Positions 1-10,723 of a stretch of DNA of 64,000 nucleotides are shown one piece after another (the first letter of the stretch is position 1; the number at the start of each line of letters is the position of its first letter). Under the pieces are notes generated by a model. That model saw nothing but the letters and a program-made list of their open reading frames with translations, was not told the origin of the DNA and did no database searches. This DNA is from Brachyhypopomus gauderio (taxonomy: Eukaryota; Chordata; Actinopteri; Gymnotiformes; Hypopomidae). The position numbers were made by a program, and so were the translations under genes. Location of the stretch: the NCBI RefSeq assembly GCF_052324685.1, contig NC_135223.1, positions 5,391,321-5,455,320 on the forward strand. The letters are read 5' to 3'.

Positions 1-1
1 A

Positions 2-764
2 TGTGACAAATTATTTTGTGGGAAGTGTAGAGAAATTGGGCATACTTTTGAGAAATGTCCCAATGGCAGAATGTGCAACCTCTGTGGAAGCTCAGACCAC
101 CTCTACAGGGATTGCCCAGACTCTTTTGCCAACAAGCTTAAGTCCCAAGATGGCCGCCAAGCATGGCAAACAGGGAAACAAAATGGCCGGGGAGAAGGAG
201 CAGGAAGTGGAGGAGGAGCCGGAGGAGGAGCCAGAGGCGGGGCCAAGTGGAGTGAGGAGTAACCCCCAGCCTCCCCAGCAGGGGGCAGATCAAGTGGTAA
301 GTGAGGTAAGAGAGGTAAGTGAGGTGAGTATAGGAAAGGGAGGTACAGGAAATAAAAATAAAGAGGGGGAGGGGGAAGAACAGGCTCAGGGAGGAGATGA
401 TGGGGAGGAGGAAGGGGAGAAGGAGGTGGAAACTGTAAATGAAACTATGGAGACAGTGTCAGAAGAGAGCAGTGGAGAAACAAATATTCTGGTTTCTCTC
501 CCAAGTACACAGCCCTCAAAGCGGCCTGCTGAATCCCCTTTATCGGTTTTAAATGAGAAAAAGCACAGAGAGGCGACCCATATGGACGATTCGAGTCGAT
601 CATGGTCTGGAGGGTCCTTTTTAGAGATTCACCTGAAATCCTCCACACCACGCACACGACAGGAAGTATCATCAGAGGAGTCGGAAGTAGGAAATGCTGA
701 TTTATTCAGACTCTCTAAAGTTTTAGCGATAAAGGAGGAGGACATCTCCCAAGAAATTGGTTGA
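2..764 (+). pseudogene. LINE ORF1 C-terminal part with CCHC zinc knuckles, frameshifted
   Basis: Frame 2 (positions 2-262) encodes two consecutive CCHC knuckles: C-x2-C-x4-H-x4-C at about 17-58, then [14 protein letters not shown] at about 74-115. The product is a nucleic-acid-binding protein expected to coat the LINE RNA. After about position 130-200 the likely protein continues in frame 3 as an acidic, glutamate-rich tail ([20 protein letters not shown] at about 191-250), with its stop at 762-764. The change of frame shows an indel between the knuckles and the tail. The start is outside the window. An alternative is that the frame-2 stop at 262 is the true end, but the acidic frame-3 tail runs right up to ORF2 and is more ORF1-like. 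Confidence 0.75.
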
Positions 765-792
765 GGTATTTTAAAGTTTGAATAGAGTGTAA

Positions 793-3700
793 ATGTCTGA
801 AATGTGTATGAGGGCAAGCATAGTGGGTGTAATGTTTTTAATTTACCTCTTGCTCATGGAGCTGACCATCTCCACAATCAATGTGAGAAGCGTGCGAGCT
901 CCACTTAGAGCACAGAGTATCCTGTCCTTTTTAAATAATATGAAAGCAGATGTTTTATTACTACAGGAGTGCGCACTCCCTTTTTTGAGCTCATATAGAG
1001 ATTGGGAGCAGCGATGGGCTGCGGGTCCCTCTCTCTGGAGCGGGTCGCAATACAGCAGGGTAGATGGAGTGGCGATTTTAATAAGAAACCCTAGGATACT
1101 AGTGAAGGGCAGCACGGTGGTGAGAGATGGGCGGGCACTTTTAGCCCACTTGACCTTTTTAGGGGTGGATTTTACTGTTTTAAATGTGTATGGTTATAAT
1201 GATAAACAGGAGAGGGTGGGACTGTGGGAGGATTTGCAGCCCCATTTGTGTGGGAGGGGTCCCCTGATTTTAGGGGGGGATTTTAATTGTGTTTTATCCA
1301 GTCGGGATAGAAAGAGGAGAGATAACAGTTTTAAATTAGATATTTCTTCTAATAGATTAAAAGACCTGATAAGTGATCTTAAATTAGTGGACTGTTTTAA
1401 GAAACTGCATCCAAGGGAGGAGGGCTTCACCTGGAGTAGTGGTGATGGTACCAGAGCCTCCCGAATAGATTTTTTGTTTACAAGAAAATGCCCGCCCACG
1501 GATGCAACATTGGCCCCCATGTTTTTTTCTGATCACCAAATGTTAATGTGCACTGTAAGTTTCCCCACTGATTTGACGATAGGGGGAGGGTTGTGGAGGC
1601 TGAACTGCTCCCTGTTGGAGGATGAGCACATACTGGAAGCCTATAGGGAGCAGTATAGCCTCTGGCAAACACTCCAAGACTTATACGACACACGGGCACA
1701 ATGGTGGGAGATGGTGAAGGGACGGACCCAGACATTTTTTAAGAGAAAAGGGAAGGAAAAGAAAGACAAACAAAATAGACGTATGAAGGGGCTGCAAAAA
1801 AGGTTACAAAGGTATTTTAATCTTTTAAATCAGGGTTTTGATTATACAGAAGATGTAAACGAAGTAAAGGAAGAAATGAAGCTTTTAAGTGAGTTAAAGA
1901 GTAGGGGTTTTATTGCAAGGTGTAAAGAAAAAGAGATAGAGTTAGGGGAGAAATGCACCAGATATTTTTTTAAGAAAATAGTGGCACGAAGCGAAGGCTT
2001 TACTGAGTTGAAGGAAGACGGGTTAATTGCAAAGACAAATGAAGAAATTATAGGGGTGGTGGAGAGTTTTTATACTCAGCTATATGGGGAAAAAGTGACA
2101 AACATGGATGTCAGGAGGGAGGTGGTGGGTTTTTTAAATAACACAATACAAGACCCAGGGGTTTTAGAACAAAATTTTACTAGAGAAGACTTAGACAACA
2201 GTCTTAAAGGTTTTAAAGTAGGTAAATCCCCAGGGGAAGATGGACTCCCGGTGGAATTTTATAAAACCTTTTGGAATGTTTTAGCAGAAGATATTTTAGT
2301 GGTTTTTAATGAATTTTCAAACTTGTCCATTTTACCCAAGAGTTTTAGAGCAGGGACAGTCTCACTTTTATACAAAAAAGGGGATAGGACTGACATCAGA
2401 AACTGGCGACCAATCACATTATTAAACTGTGACTGCAAAATTTTTAGCAAGCTTTTAGCTCTTAGGATGTCGACAGTTTTACCTGACGTGATCCACCCGG
2501 ATCAAGCCTGCGCGGTTCCAGGGCGTCGAATCACGGACAACCTAGTACTGATCCGGGACTCCATCTGTTTTGCGAGAGACAGAAACATTCGATTGTTAGT
2601 CTTAAATTTAGATTTCGAAAAAGCCTTTGATCGGGTCTCGCACCAGTACCTCTTTGAGGTGCTGCAAAAAATGGGTTTCCCTGGGAGATTTTTAAAGTGG
2701 GTGGGCCTGCTGTATAAAGGCATTACCAGCAGATTCATTGTAAATGGGCACATGTCAAAAGCAGTGAATATATGCTCAGGAGTGCGGCAGGGTTGCCCCT
2801 TATCCCCCTTGTTGTTTGTGGCAGGCATTGAACCGCTTGCAGAGATCTTGAGAAGGGACAAATGGATCAAAGGACTGGACCTACCAGGAGGACTGACCGC
2901 GACATGCTCTCTTTATATGGACGATGTGACACTTTTGTGTAGGGATGTTTTATCGGCACAGAGAGCGCTAGAGCTGACAGAATGGTACGGTAGAGCCGCA
3001 GGCGCCCGTTTAAATAGAAATAAATCAGAAGCACAACTGTTTGGGCCATGGCAAGGGGAACATGTGGATTTAGAGGTGGATTTTAAGGTTACGGGTTTTA
3101 AAATTTTAGGAGTACATTTTGACAAGGACGGACTGGGGAAAGATAACTGGACAGACCTGCTAGGGAAAGCAAGGAAAAAATTGGGGTTTTGGGGGTTAAG
3201 AAAACTGACCATGGAAGGAAAGATACTAATAATCAAAGCCGTGATTTTACCACTGTTTTTATTGACATGTTCTGTTTTCCCCCCTCCTAGACATTTTTTG
3301 CTAGGTCTGGATCGGGCGGTCTTTTATTTCTTGTGGGGGTCGAAATGAGAGAGGTAGTGAAGAAAAGTAAAGAGAAGGGAGGAAAAGGCCTCCCGGATCC
3401 TCACCTGTTCCTAGGCAGCCAATTCATCTGGCTCCATGTGAAGTATGCACTGCTGACTGAATGGAGAAAAAACAAAGCGGCGGCAACGTCAAGGTTTTGG
3501 ATAGGGTCTTACCTGAGGAGCCTAGGCCTGCTTGCCTTGGACCTAAAGACCCCAGTAGCTTTTAAAATGTCACAAACACATGTTTTTATTCAAAAGTTTT
3601 TAAGGAAATATAACATAGAGCAATCGGGTGAGAAGGTGTTGACTAATGCAAAGGAAATTGTGGGTTGTGTGCAGGAACGAGAGGAGGTGAGCCGGATTCC

Positions 3701-4448
3701 AGGGCTCACACAGCGGGAGGCTCAGAGGGTGTGGCGGAACGCAGCACACCCATCCCTGCCCAACAGAAATAAAGACCTGTCGTGGCTCGCAGCCCATGAG
3801 GTTCTCCCAGTCCGGGCGGTCATGCACTCCCGGGGTATGGCGACAACAGCAACGTGCCCGCGGCCTGGGTGTGGCGAGCCTGAGACCGTGCGGCACGCAC
3901 TCTGGGAGTGCAGGGTGGCGAGGGACCTGTGGGCCACTGTCGGCCCCCTGAAATGCCCAAGCCTGCCAGCAGGGGAGGTCCACGCACGAGACTATCGGTT
4001 AGCGATAAGCTGGGTGGGTCAGGGTGTAGACACGTTACCAGCCAAGGAATTTGAAACACTCTGGCTCACCCATAACAGTGTGAAAAGTGCCTCATGGACC
4101 TCCCGCAACCTGCTGGTAGGGAAGCGAGTGACGGTGCCCCTGCACGCTATGCAAGCGCTGGTAACATCGTCGCTGCAGGGTGCACCGGGCGAGTCTATTT
4201 GGAGGAGGGGGCCGAGGCTCCACGCAGGGGGGTCCCCGTCACCCCCAGCCGGGGCCCCTGCCGACGCCCCTGGAGGGAACAGTTTGCCTGATCAGGGACA
4301 GCAGGCTAGGGGAGGACCTCCGCTGGGTGCAAGGGGTGGGGTGCGTGCACCGGGCTTTGTGACACCCGGGCCTCCCCCCTCTGTCTCCTCGTCAATTAGT
4401 GCGGCTCAGAGAGGGGATTTGATGAACAGAGACCTACCCACACGTTGA
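793..4448 (+). pseudogene. LINE ORF2: endonuclease-reverse transcriptase, one frameshift
   Basis: The first frame (793-3348) begins with an APE-type endonuclease. Catalytic signatures are INVRS, LLLQEC, GGDFNC, SRIDF and SDHQM, so the nuclease residues all look intact. The reverse transcriptase follows with RNWRPITLLN, the motif A segment LDFEKAFDRV, SGVRQGCPLSP, and YMDD at about 2917-2928 in place of the FADD usual in L1. The frame stops at 3346-3348 just after FYFLWGSK, and the protein continues in another frame (about 3333-4448, MREVVKKSKEKGGKG onward). This places a single indel near 3340-3350. The C-terminal part keeps a zinc-binding CPRPGCGEPETVRHALWEC. The likely start is the ATG at 856 (MELTIST), because the 21 residues before it do not look endonuclease-like. 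The product would make cDNA by target-primed reverse transcription. Confidence 0.9.
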
Positions 4449-4788
4449 TTGCTGGTTTTATGTTGTATTGTGCCTTGCATGTAATGTTTTTGTATTCATT
4501 GATGGTTTTTACTGAACCCAAAGGACCAGACCTTTTCCATGTATTGTGTACGTCCTGGAGGAAACAAAAAGACAAAGACAATTTTAAACCTTGTATTTTA
4601 AATGGTTTTTATTCATGTACAAACTTATTTATTTATTCAGTCATTTATTTATTTATTTATTTATTCATGCATGTACATACCAGTTTATGGTGATATATAA
4701 AATGTCTTAAAGAAATGCATACATAAATACTGAATGTAATGAAAATGTTTTACGTATGTGACATAATAAACACACTTTGAACCAAAAA

Positions 4789-5357
4789 TGTCCAGACTAT
4801 ACCTTCAGGGATCATTGTCGTTTCTTTATCTCCTAGTTGGTGTGTATATATAGCCTATGTCCAGACTATACCTTCGGGGATCATTGTCGTTTCTTTATTT
4901 CCTAGTTGGGTGTGCACTCACGCCTTATCTGTGATTCGTGGTTTTGATTAGCTTCGTGTTTGTGTATGGTTAAAGTCTCTGTTCCATTTTCAGGTTCGTA
5001 GTGTTTTAGGTTTTCAGCTCATGTTTGGTCTCCGTGTTCTCTAACGTGATATTGTGCCTGGCAATACATGTATGTTCTGTTAGACTTCATGTTCATGTAT
5101 GGCCGTTACTTGCTTCCCGTGTGTTTGTTCATTTCAGTGTATGTAACAATTAGTTGTAGCCTACTCTTGTTTGGTCTAGTTTTGTACCCTTGTCATTTCC
5201 GCTGCCTTTTAGTGTATTAAGCGTTAGTTCTCTATTCATCATGCCACGTCATTCGCGGTCCACTCGCGTGTCGTCTGCAAATGTAAGATGTGAAATAAAA
5301 TCTAATGAGATTGTACTATCTACTTCGCATTTGTGTCCGCCCCTTGATTGCACAACA
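4789..5357 (+). mobile_element. probable solo LTR of a Ty3-type retrotransposon
   Basis: The segment starts TGTCCAGACTATACC and ends TTGATTGCACAACA. An AATAAA lies at about 5295 near its right end, followed by a GTCCGCCCC stretch typical of fish gypsy-type LTR ends. Its left end holds a tandem copy of about 72 bp (4789-4909) that includes a TATATATAG box. No coding region or second LTR lies beside it, and I could not find a clean target-site duplication. The LTR call is therefore an inference from end sequences and the poly(A) signal. Confidence 0.4.
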
Positions 5358-5690
5358 GCCAAATCGTGAAAAAAGTATTTGAATATCTCACGAAAAAAAG
5401 TAAAATGAACTGAACTTTGAACTAGTTCATAATTAAAATTGTGAACTGTTCATGAAATACTTCCACACTACTGAAGTAGCTCCTCGTTTAGGAACTAAAT
5501 CATTCACAGTGTGAGCACTGCTGCTCTCTCCGCTGTTGGCCATGTTTATTTTGCGCGCTGCACGCACAACCTGCATCCTTGCGTCATAATGTCGCGATAT
5601 AGCGAAATCCTATCGAATAAAGAAATGTACCGGTATTTTTGTGAACGATATTATATCGCCCACCCCTATTTGGCATTGTAAATTTTCTTG
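5358..5690. other. AT-rich interspersed remnants, no gene
   Basis: No coding signal is seen. The right part ends with ATATCGCCCACCCCTA (about 5653-5668), which resembles the terminal inverted repeat of hAT-type fish elements. The matching left end is not recognisable. The GAACTAGTTCA / GAACTGTTCATGA repeats at 5420-5455 resemble the repeat at 10724. Confidence 0.4.
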
Positions 5691-6349
5691 AGAGAAGACT
5701 TCAGAAATTGGCATCTGTAGTTTCAGAAGGACAGATTTTCAAACTGCAGTTGAATGTTGATGGCCTCCCTATATTTGAGTTACTCCCTTCAGTTTTGGCC
5801 AATTCTTGGAATTTTGCAGGACTATATGAAAAATCCAGTAATTATAGCACTTTTCTGGTGCAATTCAAAACCCTAATTATTAGTGGAGTATCTATAGCAT
5901 TTAGTCTGTGAGCTGAAAAGATTGTCTGAGGGATTTGTTCTTAATGGCAATATGTTCATGACTGAGTACAGTAATATGTACTGGCACCAGCCAGGGCCTT
6001 TATTAAGGGCATAAAATCACACAGGATATTACGGTTGTGATAAATTTTCACAAAGAGGAGTGTATATAAGTCGTCACATGAAATTCCCTGAGACTAATGA
6101 TTCTTTCAAGCTGTCTGCCAATCCATAACATCACCTTCAGTATTCACATTTCACAGAAATTTATATAGGAATGGTTACAAGTTGCTTGCTGAAAGAATAA
6201 GATGGAAAACAGAGCTTCGGCAATTTTCAATGTATACAGGCCCAGTGGTTGTGAGAGACATACTGTCTTCTGAGATCTATCAGAATTTCATGCTGCTCTC
6301 AGTACATCTTGAAAATGAAATGTGAACTGTGCCTTATTTGACAATTGGG

Positions 6350-6612
6350 AATTTACCCCCCAATCGAAATTTGTCCTCCGTATTTACCCATCTGTGCAAT
6401 TCGAACACACACAAACACTCACTAGTGATTTCTAGGGGGCTGTGGTGCACACATGCCCAGAGCGGTGAGCAGCCCAGCTCGGTGCCCGGGGAGCAGTAGG
6501 GGTTAAGTGCCTTGCTCAAGGGCACCTCAGTCATGGCCTCAGGCCTGGGAATCGAACCCACGACCCTCCGGTCACAAGACCAGTTCCTTACCACAGGACC
6601 ATGACTGCCCCT
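6350..6612 (-). mobile_element. tRNA-derived SINE, full length, minus strand
   Basis: On the minus strand it starts GGGGCAGTCATGGTCC and contains an A box (TGGTAAGGAACTGG) and a B box (GGTTCGATTCC) typical of an RNA polymerase III promoter. The conserved fish SINE core CCTTGAGCAAGGCACTTAACCCC follows, then a tail ending near 6350 with a TGGGTAAATACGGAGGACAAATTTC block. It interrupts the transposase relic at 5699-9000. Confidence 0.85.
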
Positions 6613-7286
6613 CAATCTTAGCAAGTCCCCAGTGCTGCTGAATACTAAATGACTTTGCTAATTCTCTGTTGATGTCCTATGTTGGCCATTTTGGTCAACT
6701 GTATGGTCCTGGGTTTTTATGCTACAATATACATGGATTAACTCAGTGGTTCCCAAAGTGGGGGGCGCGCCCCCTAGGTGGGGCGCGGAGCTTGGAAGTA
6801 AAACGTGCACATGTGTCAATATTAGGGATGCACCGATTCCGATATTAATATCTGAAACAATTCTAGATCGGGTATCGGTAACAATGTGACCGATCCATAA
6901 AAACAGATCTATTCAGTCTAATTCTATGCTTGTATTGCTTGCTTTTCTGAGTTAGTTCAACCTTAAATATCCACTCTGTCCCGGATAGGAGTGAACCTGG
7001 ACAGTTAACAGGCGAGTGAAACACGAAGCACACAGAGGAGAGGTCAATCACTGACTCGTACTCGCGCTGGTGCTATTACACTTAGTCCGTTTATTTGCTG
7101 GTTGACCACATTAAACCTGGGCTCCAGCACTACTTGACTGTTCATACATGAACTGGTGAGTTGTCCAAAGCTCATTTAATGCGTTACTTACAGAAATGAA
7201 ATAAAGATAAAATAAAGAGCAGTGGTCTGAGTCAACAATATTCCACACGTGCACTCAACTCGCTTCCTTAAAGAGACAGTACACAT

Positions 7287-8205
7287 CAGACCCTCCAGAA
7301 AGTTGCGATGTTGCGATTTGCAACTTCAACGCAACTTCAAGCAAACCCCGCGAATTCAGGGCGGTGTTGCAACTTCAGCCAATCACCGCAACTTTCCCGC
7401 AAATTTGACCAATCACTGATGTTGTCTTGATGTGACGTCGACAAACTCCCGCCTTACCTCCGTATATACGTTCAAGAGGAGCAGACTGAAAGCAGCATGA
7501 GCGACGAAAATAACGGCAAAAAGATCGGGAAAAGCAGTATCCCGGTACACTACATGAAAACGGGGATAACCTGTCCAGATCCGACCCGCGAATTGATTAT
7601 CTATGGCCCCCTGGATGATATTTAATTACTATTAGAACCGGCTCGCAGGCCACAGCCGCCCGATGGTGTTTTGCACCCACAAACACTACATTCCCCACAA
7701 TGCAACGGTAGCCCGCGAAGTCACTGCAGCGCACGCAAGCGGCGAGGGTCTGAGATAAAGTTTATAAGTTTAAACTTTGAACTGAGATAAAGTTTAAAGT
7801 CAGAGATAAAATTTATTTATCTCTGATCCATATCTATGAGTTACTAGTTCGCTCTGGCGCCAACCACTGGCGATCGATGTCGATATAATACTTAATTTGT
7901 GTCCATTTTACAGGCCGCCCGGTAACAACTTACGTTCGCCCCCCCCCCCCCAAAAAAAAGGTTCAAATCTCACTTCAAGCGATCTTGAAAAGTTGGCAAC
8001 CCTGAATAAATAGGTAAATAGATAATTAAAATGGACTACTAAATAGAGGAAACCATACAACATTTACTCCCTATTGTAATGTACTCACAAAAAAGCAAAA
8101 ACACACCGCAACTTCCATCGCAATTTTTTTGAAAAACACCCGCAACATCAAACATTTTAGCCCGCAACAATCACAAAAAAGGCCCGCGAAATCCTGGGGG
8201 GACTG
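7287..8205. mobile_element. third-level DNA transposon, 6-bp TSD
   Basis: The ends are CAGACCCTCCAGAAAGTTGCG and, inverted, CGCGAAATCCTGGGGGGACTG. The TIRs are imperfect but clear. The flanks carry the direct repeat ACACAT (7281-7286 and 8206-8211). The subterminal regions are rich in GCAACTTC/GTTGCG repeats, which may be transposase-binding sites. No coding frame is seen, so it is non-autonomous. The superfamily is not assigned; a hAT with two TSD bases mutated is possible. Confidence 0.7.
7803..8004 (-). mobile_element. truncated fourth-level MITE copy, same family as 60112-60426
   Basis: The sequence from ACTAGTTCGCTCTGGCGCCA through the C-run to AAAAGTTGGCAACCCTG matches, in reverse complement, the intact element at 60112-60426. 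Only one TIR (AGTTGGCAACCCTG, ending at 8004) is visible. The other end is missing or rearranged, so the left boundary is approximate. Confidence 0.6.
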
Positions 8206-9480
8206 ACACATATTTCTGGCCGTTACATGCTTTGTGCTCTGCGTGATGTCTGCGCTTGCAAACTAGCCGCATATGAATTGCTGTTTCTCTTATTTCATCT
8301 CCTTATTTATTTTAAATTATATTTAGAATTCTTGAACCGTTTAAAAAGTTTCAGGTTCTTTGGTATTATTTATTTTACATTCAATGTTATATTCATAATT
8401 GCACTGACTGAACAAATGCAAGTTGTGTTGTTTTTACATGTTTTTGTGTGTGTTTAAGTGTGCTATACTGGTGCAGAGTTTTCAATAAACTTGTAATTCA
8501 GTATGTCTGTGTTAAAAAAAAATGTTTTAAGTCGATTCAGCACAGTTTTACTCTATCGGTCGATACTAAGCCTCAGATATCTGAATCGGTATCGGAAGTG
8601 AAAAACGTGAATCGGTGCATCCCTAGTCAATATGGGGGATGGGGGGGGCGCAAAAATATTTTCATCTACTAAAGGGGGGCACGGCAGAAAAAGTTTGGGA
8701 ACCACTGGATTAACTCATCTAATTGATGATGTCAAGCTCCATGGACATTTAGATTGTATATCTGGATTTCCATTTGAGAATTGTTTGAGGAAACTAAAAA
8801 AACGACCTCACGGTCCGTTGTCTCAAGTGATTCACAGACTTGCAGAGCTTGATGGGAGTGATTTAAGTACTGATCTCTGCATACAACCTAGAAGAACTTT
8901 AAGAGGGCCACACTTTAATGAACCTGTAGCTTTATGCTTTGAGCAGTCAGTTCAAGGAGTTGGAATTGGAGGGACTGGTTATCAAGACTTCTGAAGGGAA
9001 TGACTGTTTTGCAATTAACAAGAAATTTGTAGTAGTTCAAAATGCACTTTTGTTTAAAGTGTAAAAGTGTAAAAAAAAAAAAGTGTAAAAGATTTTTTTG
9101 ACTATCCTCTTGATTCAGGAGATCTGGGAATATTTGAAGAGTTTGGTTCCAAAACATGCTGTTTAAACGCTGTTTAAAAAAAAATGAGTTAGAGCCAGAA
9201 TCAGAATGGTATGTGACCACTCTTGAAAAGCCAATATTCAATTTTTATCAAAACTCCACATCCGCCGTGTAATACTGCCCTGCTTTCTCTCTTTCCTTCC
9301 AAAATGCAACAAACGCCAATCCTGATTTCCCGCAGTACGCCACATCTCCACTCATCCAATCACAGTGCACCACCAGAGACAGAATGTAAACATCATAGCA
9401 CGCGACCACACGCCCGGCATTTCTTGTAGCCTACTTTGTTCAAATATATCTTGTTTTTCCACTCTCAAAGTCCGCAAAAA

Positions 9481-10722
9481 TGAACGGTTTTGATGGTATA
9501 GAGGAGCCTGTTCGTATAGCAGTTATTGGAAAAAAGAGAAAGCCATCAAAAGAGTCTCATGTATGTGAGAAGGTAAAGATGATGAGGCATTCAGGAAGGG
9601 GGAAAATGCCGGCTGTCATCTGCCGTCATCGACAAACTGACAGCTGACAGATTAACTGAAAGAGTTTTCCAAAGGAATTTTCAGTGCTTTTACAAACACG
9701 AGACAAAGGTCAAACAGGATCAGGAGTTATTACACCTCATCACTGTAAAGAAAGTTCAGCGGAGATGAAAGAAAGTGGATGATACAGACAGGCAAAAGGA
9801 AAGGGAGATCACAAACGAGTACCACTTACTCGGTGAAAATCGTCCATTAAAGATTCCCATCTGCAAGGCCACATTTTGCAGCACATTGAGTGAGTAAAAT
9901 GTGATGTTACTACCGTAGACTCCCTCTTTATTTACTATTCTGTGCTAGGCTAGCCTACTTTGTTAGCTGTATGCGGCTGTGTTTTGATTAAGCGGTAACA
10001 CCCCTTTCTGTCAGAATAGTGTTAGTGTTATTCATTGCAGTACATTAATTACCAATTACTAATTAATTTATGTGCTTTGTTGTGTTTGTTGAGAATGGTC
10101 ATGGCTCTTATCTTAATTGTTAAGAATGAATAATTTGGTAAATACACATACATATTAAAATGTCATTATCTTATCTTGCAGGTATCAGCAAAGACTGTGT
10201 GGCTTGAGTGGCAAGGTACTACGCCGTCAATGCTTCAGCCAGACCAGAACAGAGAGGTGGTGCACGGAAAGTGGATGAGTTTGAGGCCAAGAAACAGCTG
10301 GTAAAGGACCACATTCAAACTTTCACATGTCGGGCCAGCCATTATGGGAGAAGGGGAGCTCCTGGTCGCAAGTATCTACCCAGTGACCTCAGTGTGAAAA
10401 AAATGCACAAAACCATGATCTAGTCAGCTACACCCTGTATTACTCTGTTTTCCGTCACAGCTTCAACCTAGCGTTCGGCCATCCAGCTACCGATGCGTGT
10501 TCATCATGTGCCAAGTTTCATCTCAGAGTTAAAGACCCCAGCTTAGGTGAGGATGAAAAGTGCAGGGAGACAGCAATGTACATTTTGAATAGAAGGAGAG
10601 CACGCGTGTTTTATGATATGCTGGGAAAGGTGGAGCATGATGCCGTGACGGTGTGCTTTGACATGATGCAGAATTTAGTGCTCCCTAGAACCCCTATCGG
10701 TCAGGCATACTACTCACTAGTG
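9481..10722 (+). pseudogene. transposase-like relic with one recognisable intron
   Basis: Exon A runs from ATG 9481 (MNGFDGIEEPVRIAVIGKKR) to 9889 and ends in PLKIPICKATFCSTL, followed by a GTGAGT donor. Exon B starts after TTATCTTGCAG at 10182 and continues in phase as ISKDC. Exon B holds TCRASHYGRRGAPGRKYL, SVKKMHKTM, FGHPATDACSSCAKFHLRV and FDMMQNLVLPRTPIGQAYYS. The blocks CK.TF.STL.ISK, SHYGR, CSSCAKFH and LPRTPIG.AYYS are those of a large family of uncharacterised transposase-like proteins in insects and fish. At least four in-frame stops break it (for example after HRQTDS, in GCTTGAGTG and at ATGATCTAG). The C-terminal part is lost where the repeat at 10724 begins. It is non-functional. 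Confidence 0.7.
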
Positions 10723-10723
10723 T

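Larger units (their letters stand above)
1..4786 (+). mobile_element. Tx1/L1-like non-LTR retrotransposon (LINE), 5'-cut by window edge
   Basis: The element contains the end of a zinc-knuckle ORF1, a 28-nt gap, an endonuclease plus reverse transcriptase ORF2, and an AT-rich 3' UTR ending near an AATAAA at about 4766. This two-ORF layout, with a CCHC-bearing ORF1 and an APE-type endonuclease in ORF2, is typical of the Tx1 group of the L1 clade in fish and amphibians. Both ORFs carry at least one frame break, so the copy is dead, but it is long and otherwise well kept, which suggests a fairly recent insertion. The 5' end lies outside the window. A TTTA microsatellite sits in the 3' UTR (4626-4666). 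The clade assignment rests on motif order and general similarity, not on a search. Confidence 0.9.
6823..8625. mobile_element. second-level hAT-type element nested in the outer one
   Basis: The terminal inverted repeats are TAGGGATGCACCGATTCCGATA and ...ATCGGTGCATCCCTA, a sequence common among fish repeats. It is flanked by a perfect 8-bp duplication, GTCAATAT (6815-6822 and 8626-8633). No transposase frame remains. It contains a further insertion at 7287-8205. Confidence 0.87.
6744..8707. mobile_element. outer hAT-type DNA transposon with 8-bp TSD
   Basis: The ends are CAGTGGTTCCCAAAGTGGGG and its inverted counterpart AAGTTTGGGAACCACTG. It is flanked by a perfect 8-bp target-site duplication, GATTAACT (6736-6743 and 8708-8715), which is diagnostic of hAT-like transposition. 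Its own sequence is only about 160 bp. The rest is younger elements inserted into it. It interrupts the transposase relic just before HLIDDVKLHG. Confidence 0.85.
5699..9000 (+). pseudogene. broken transposase-type gene (FPFE / DUF4218-like family), in pieces
   Basis: Scattered frames line up, in order, with a protein family common in fish, Hydra and insect transposons. The pieces are LNVDGLPIFELLPSV at about 5750, TGYYGCDKFSQRGVY and MKFPETND at about 6020-6105, WKTELRQFSMYTGPVVV at about 6200-6255 with SSEIYQNFMLLSV, and HLIDDVKLHGHLDCISGFPF with KLKKRPHGPLSQVI after 8715. The TGYYGC, GPVV and FPFE blocks are the conserved parts. Stops and frame changes interrupt it. A SINE (6350-6612) and a nested hAT cluster (6744-8707) sit inside it. 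I recognise the blocks from memory of the family; the exact superfamily (CACTA/EnSpm-like is my best guess) is uncertain. The gene is non-functional. Confidence 0.65.

Noticed and set aside
21-262. Treating the frame-2 zinc knuckle frame as a complete small gene
   Set aside because: It is the interior of LINE ORF1 cut by the window edge and followed by a frame change.
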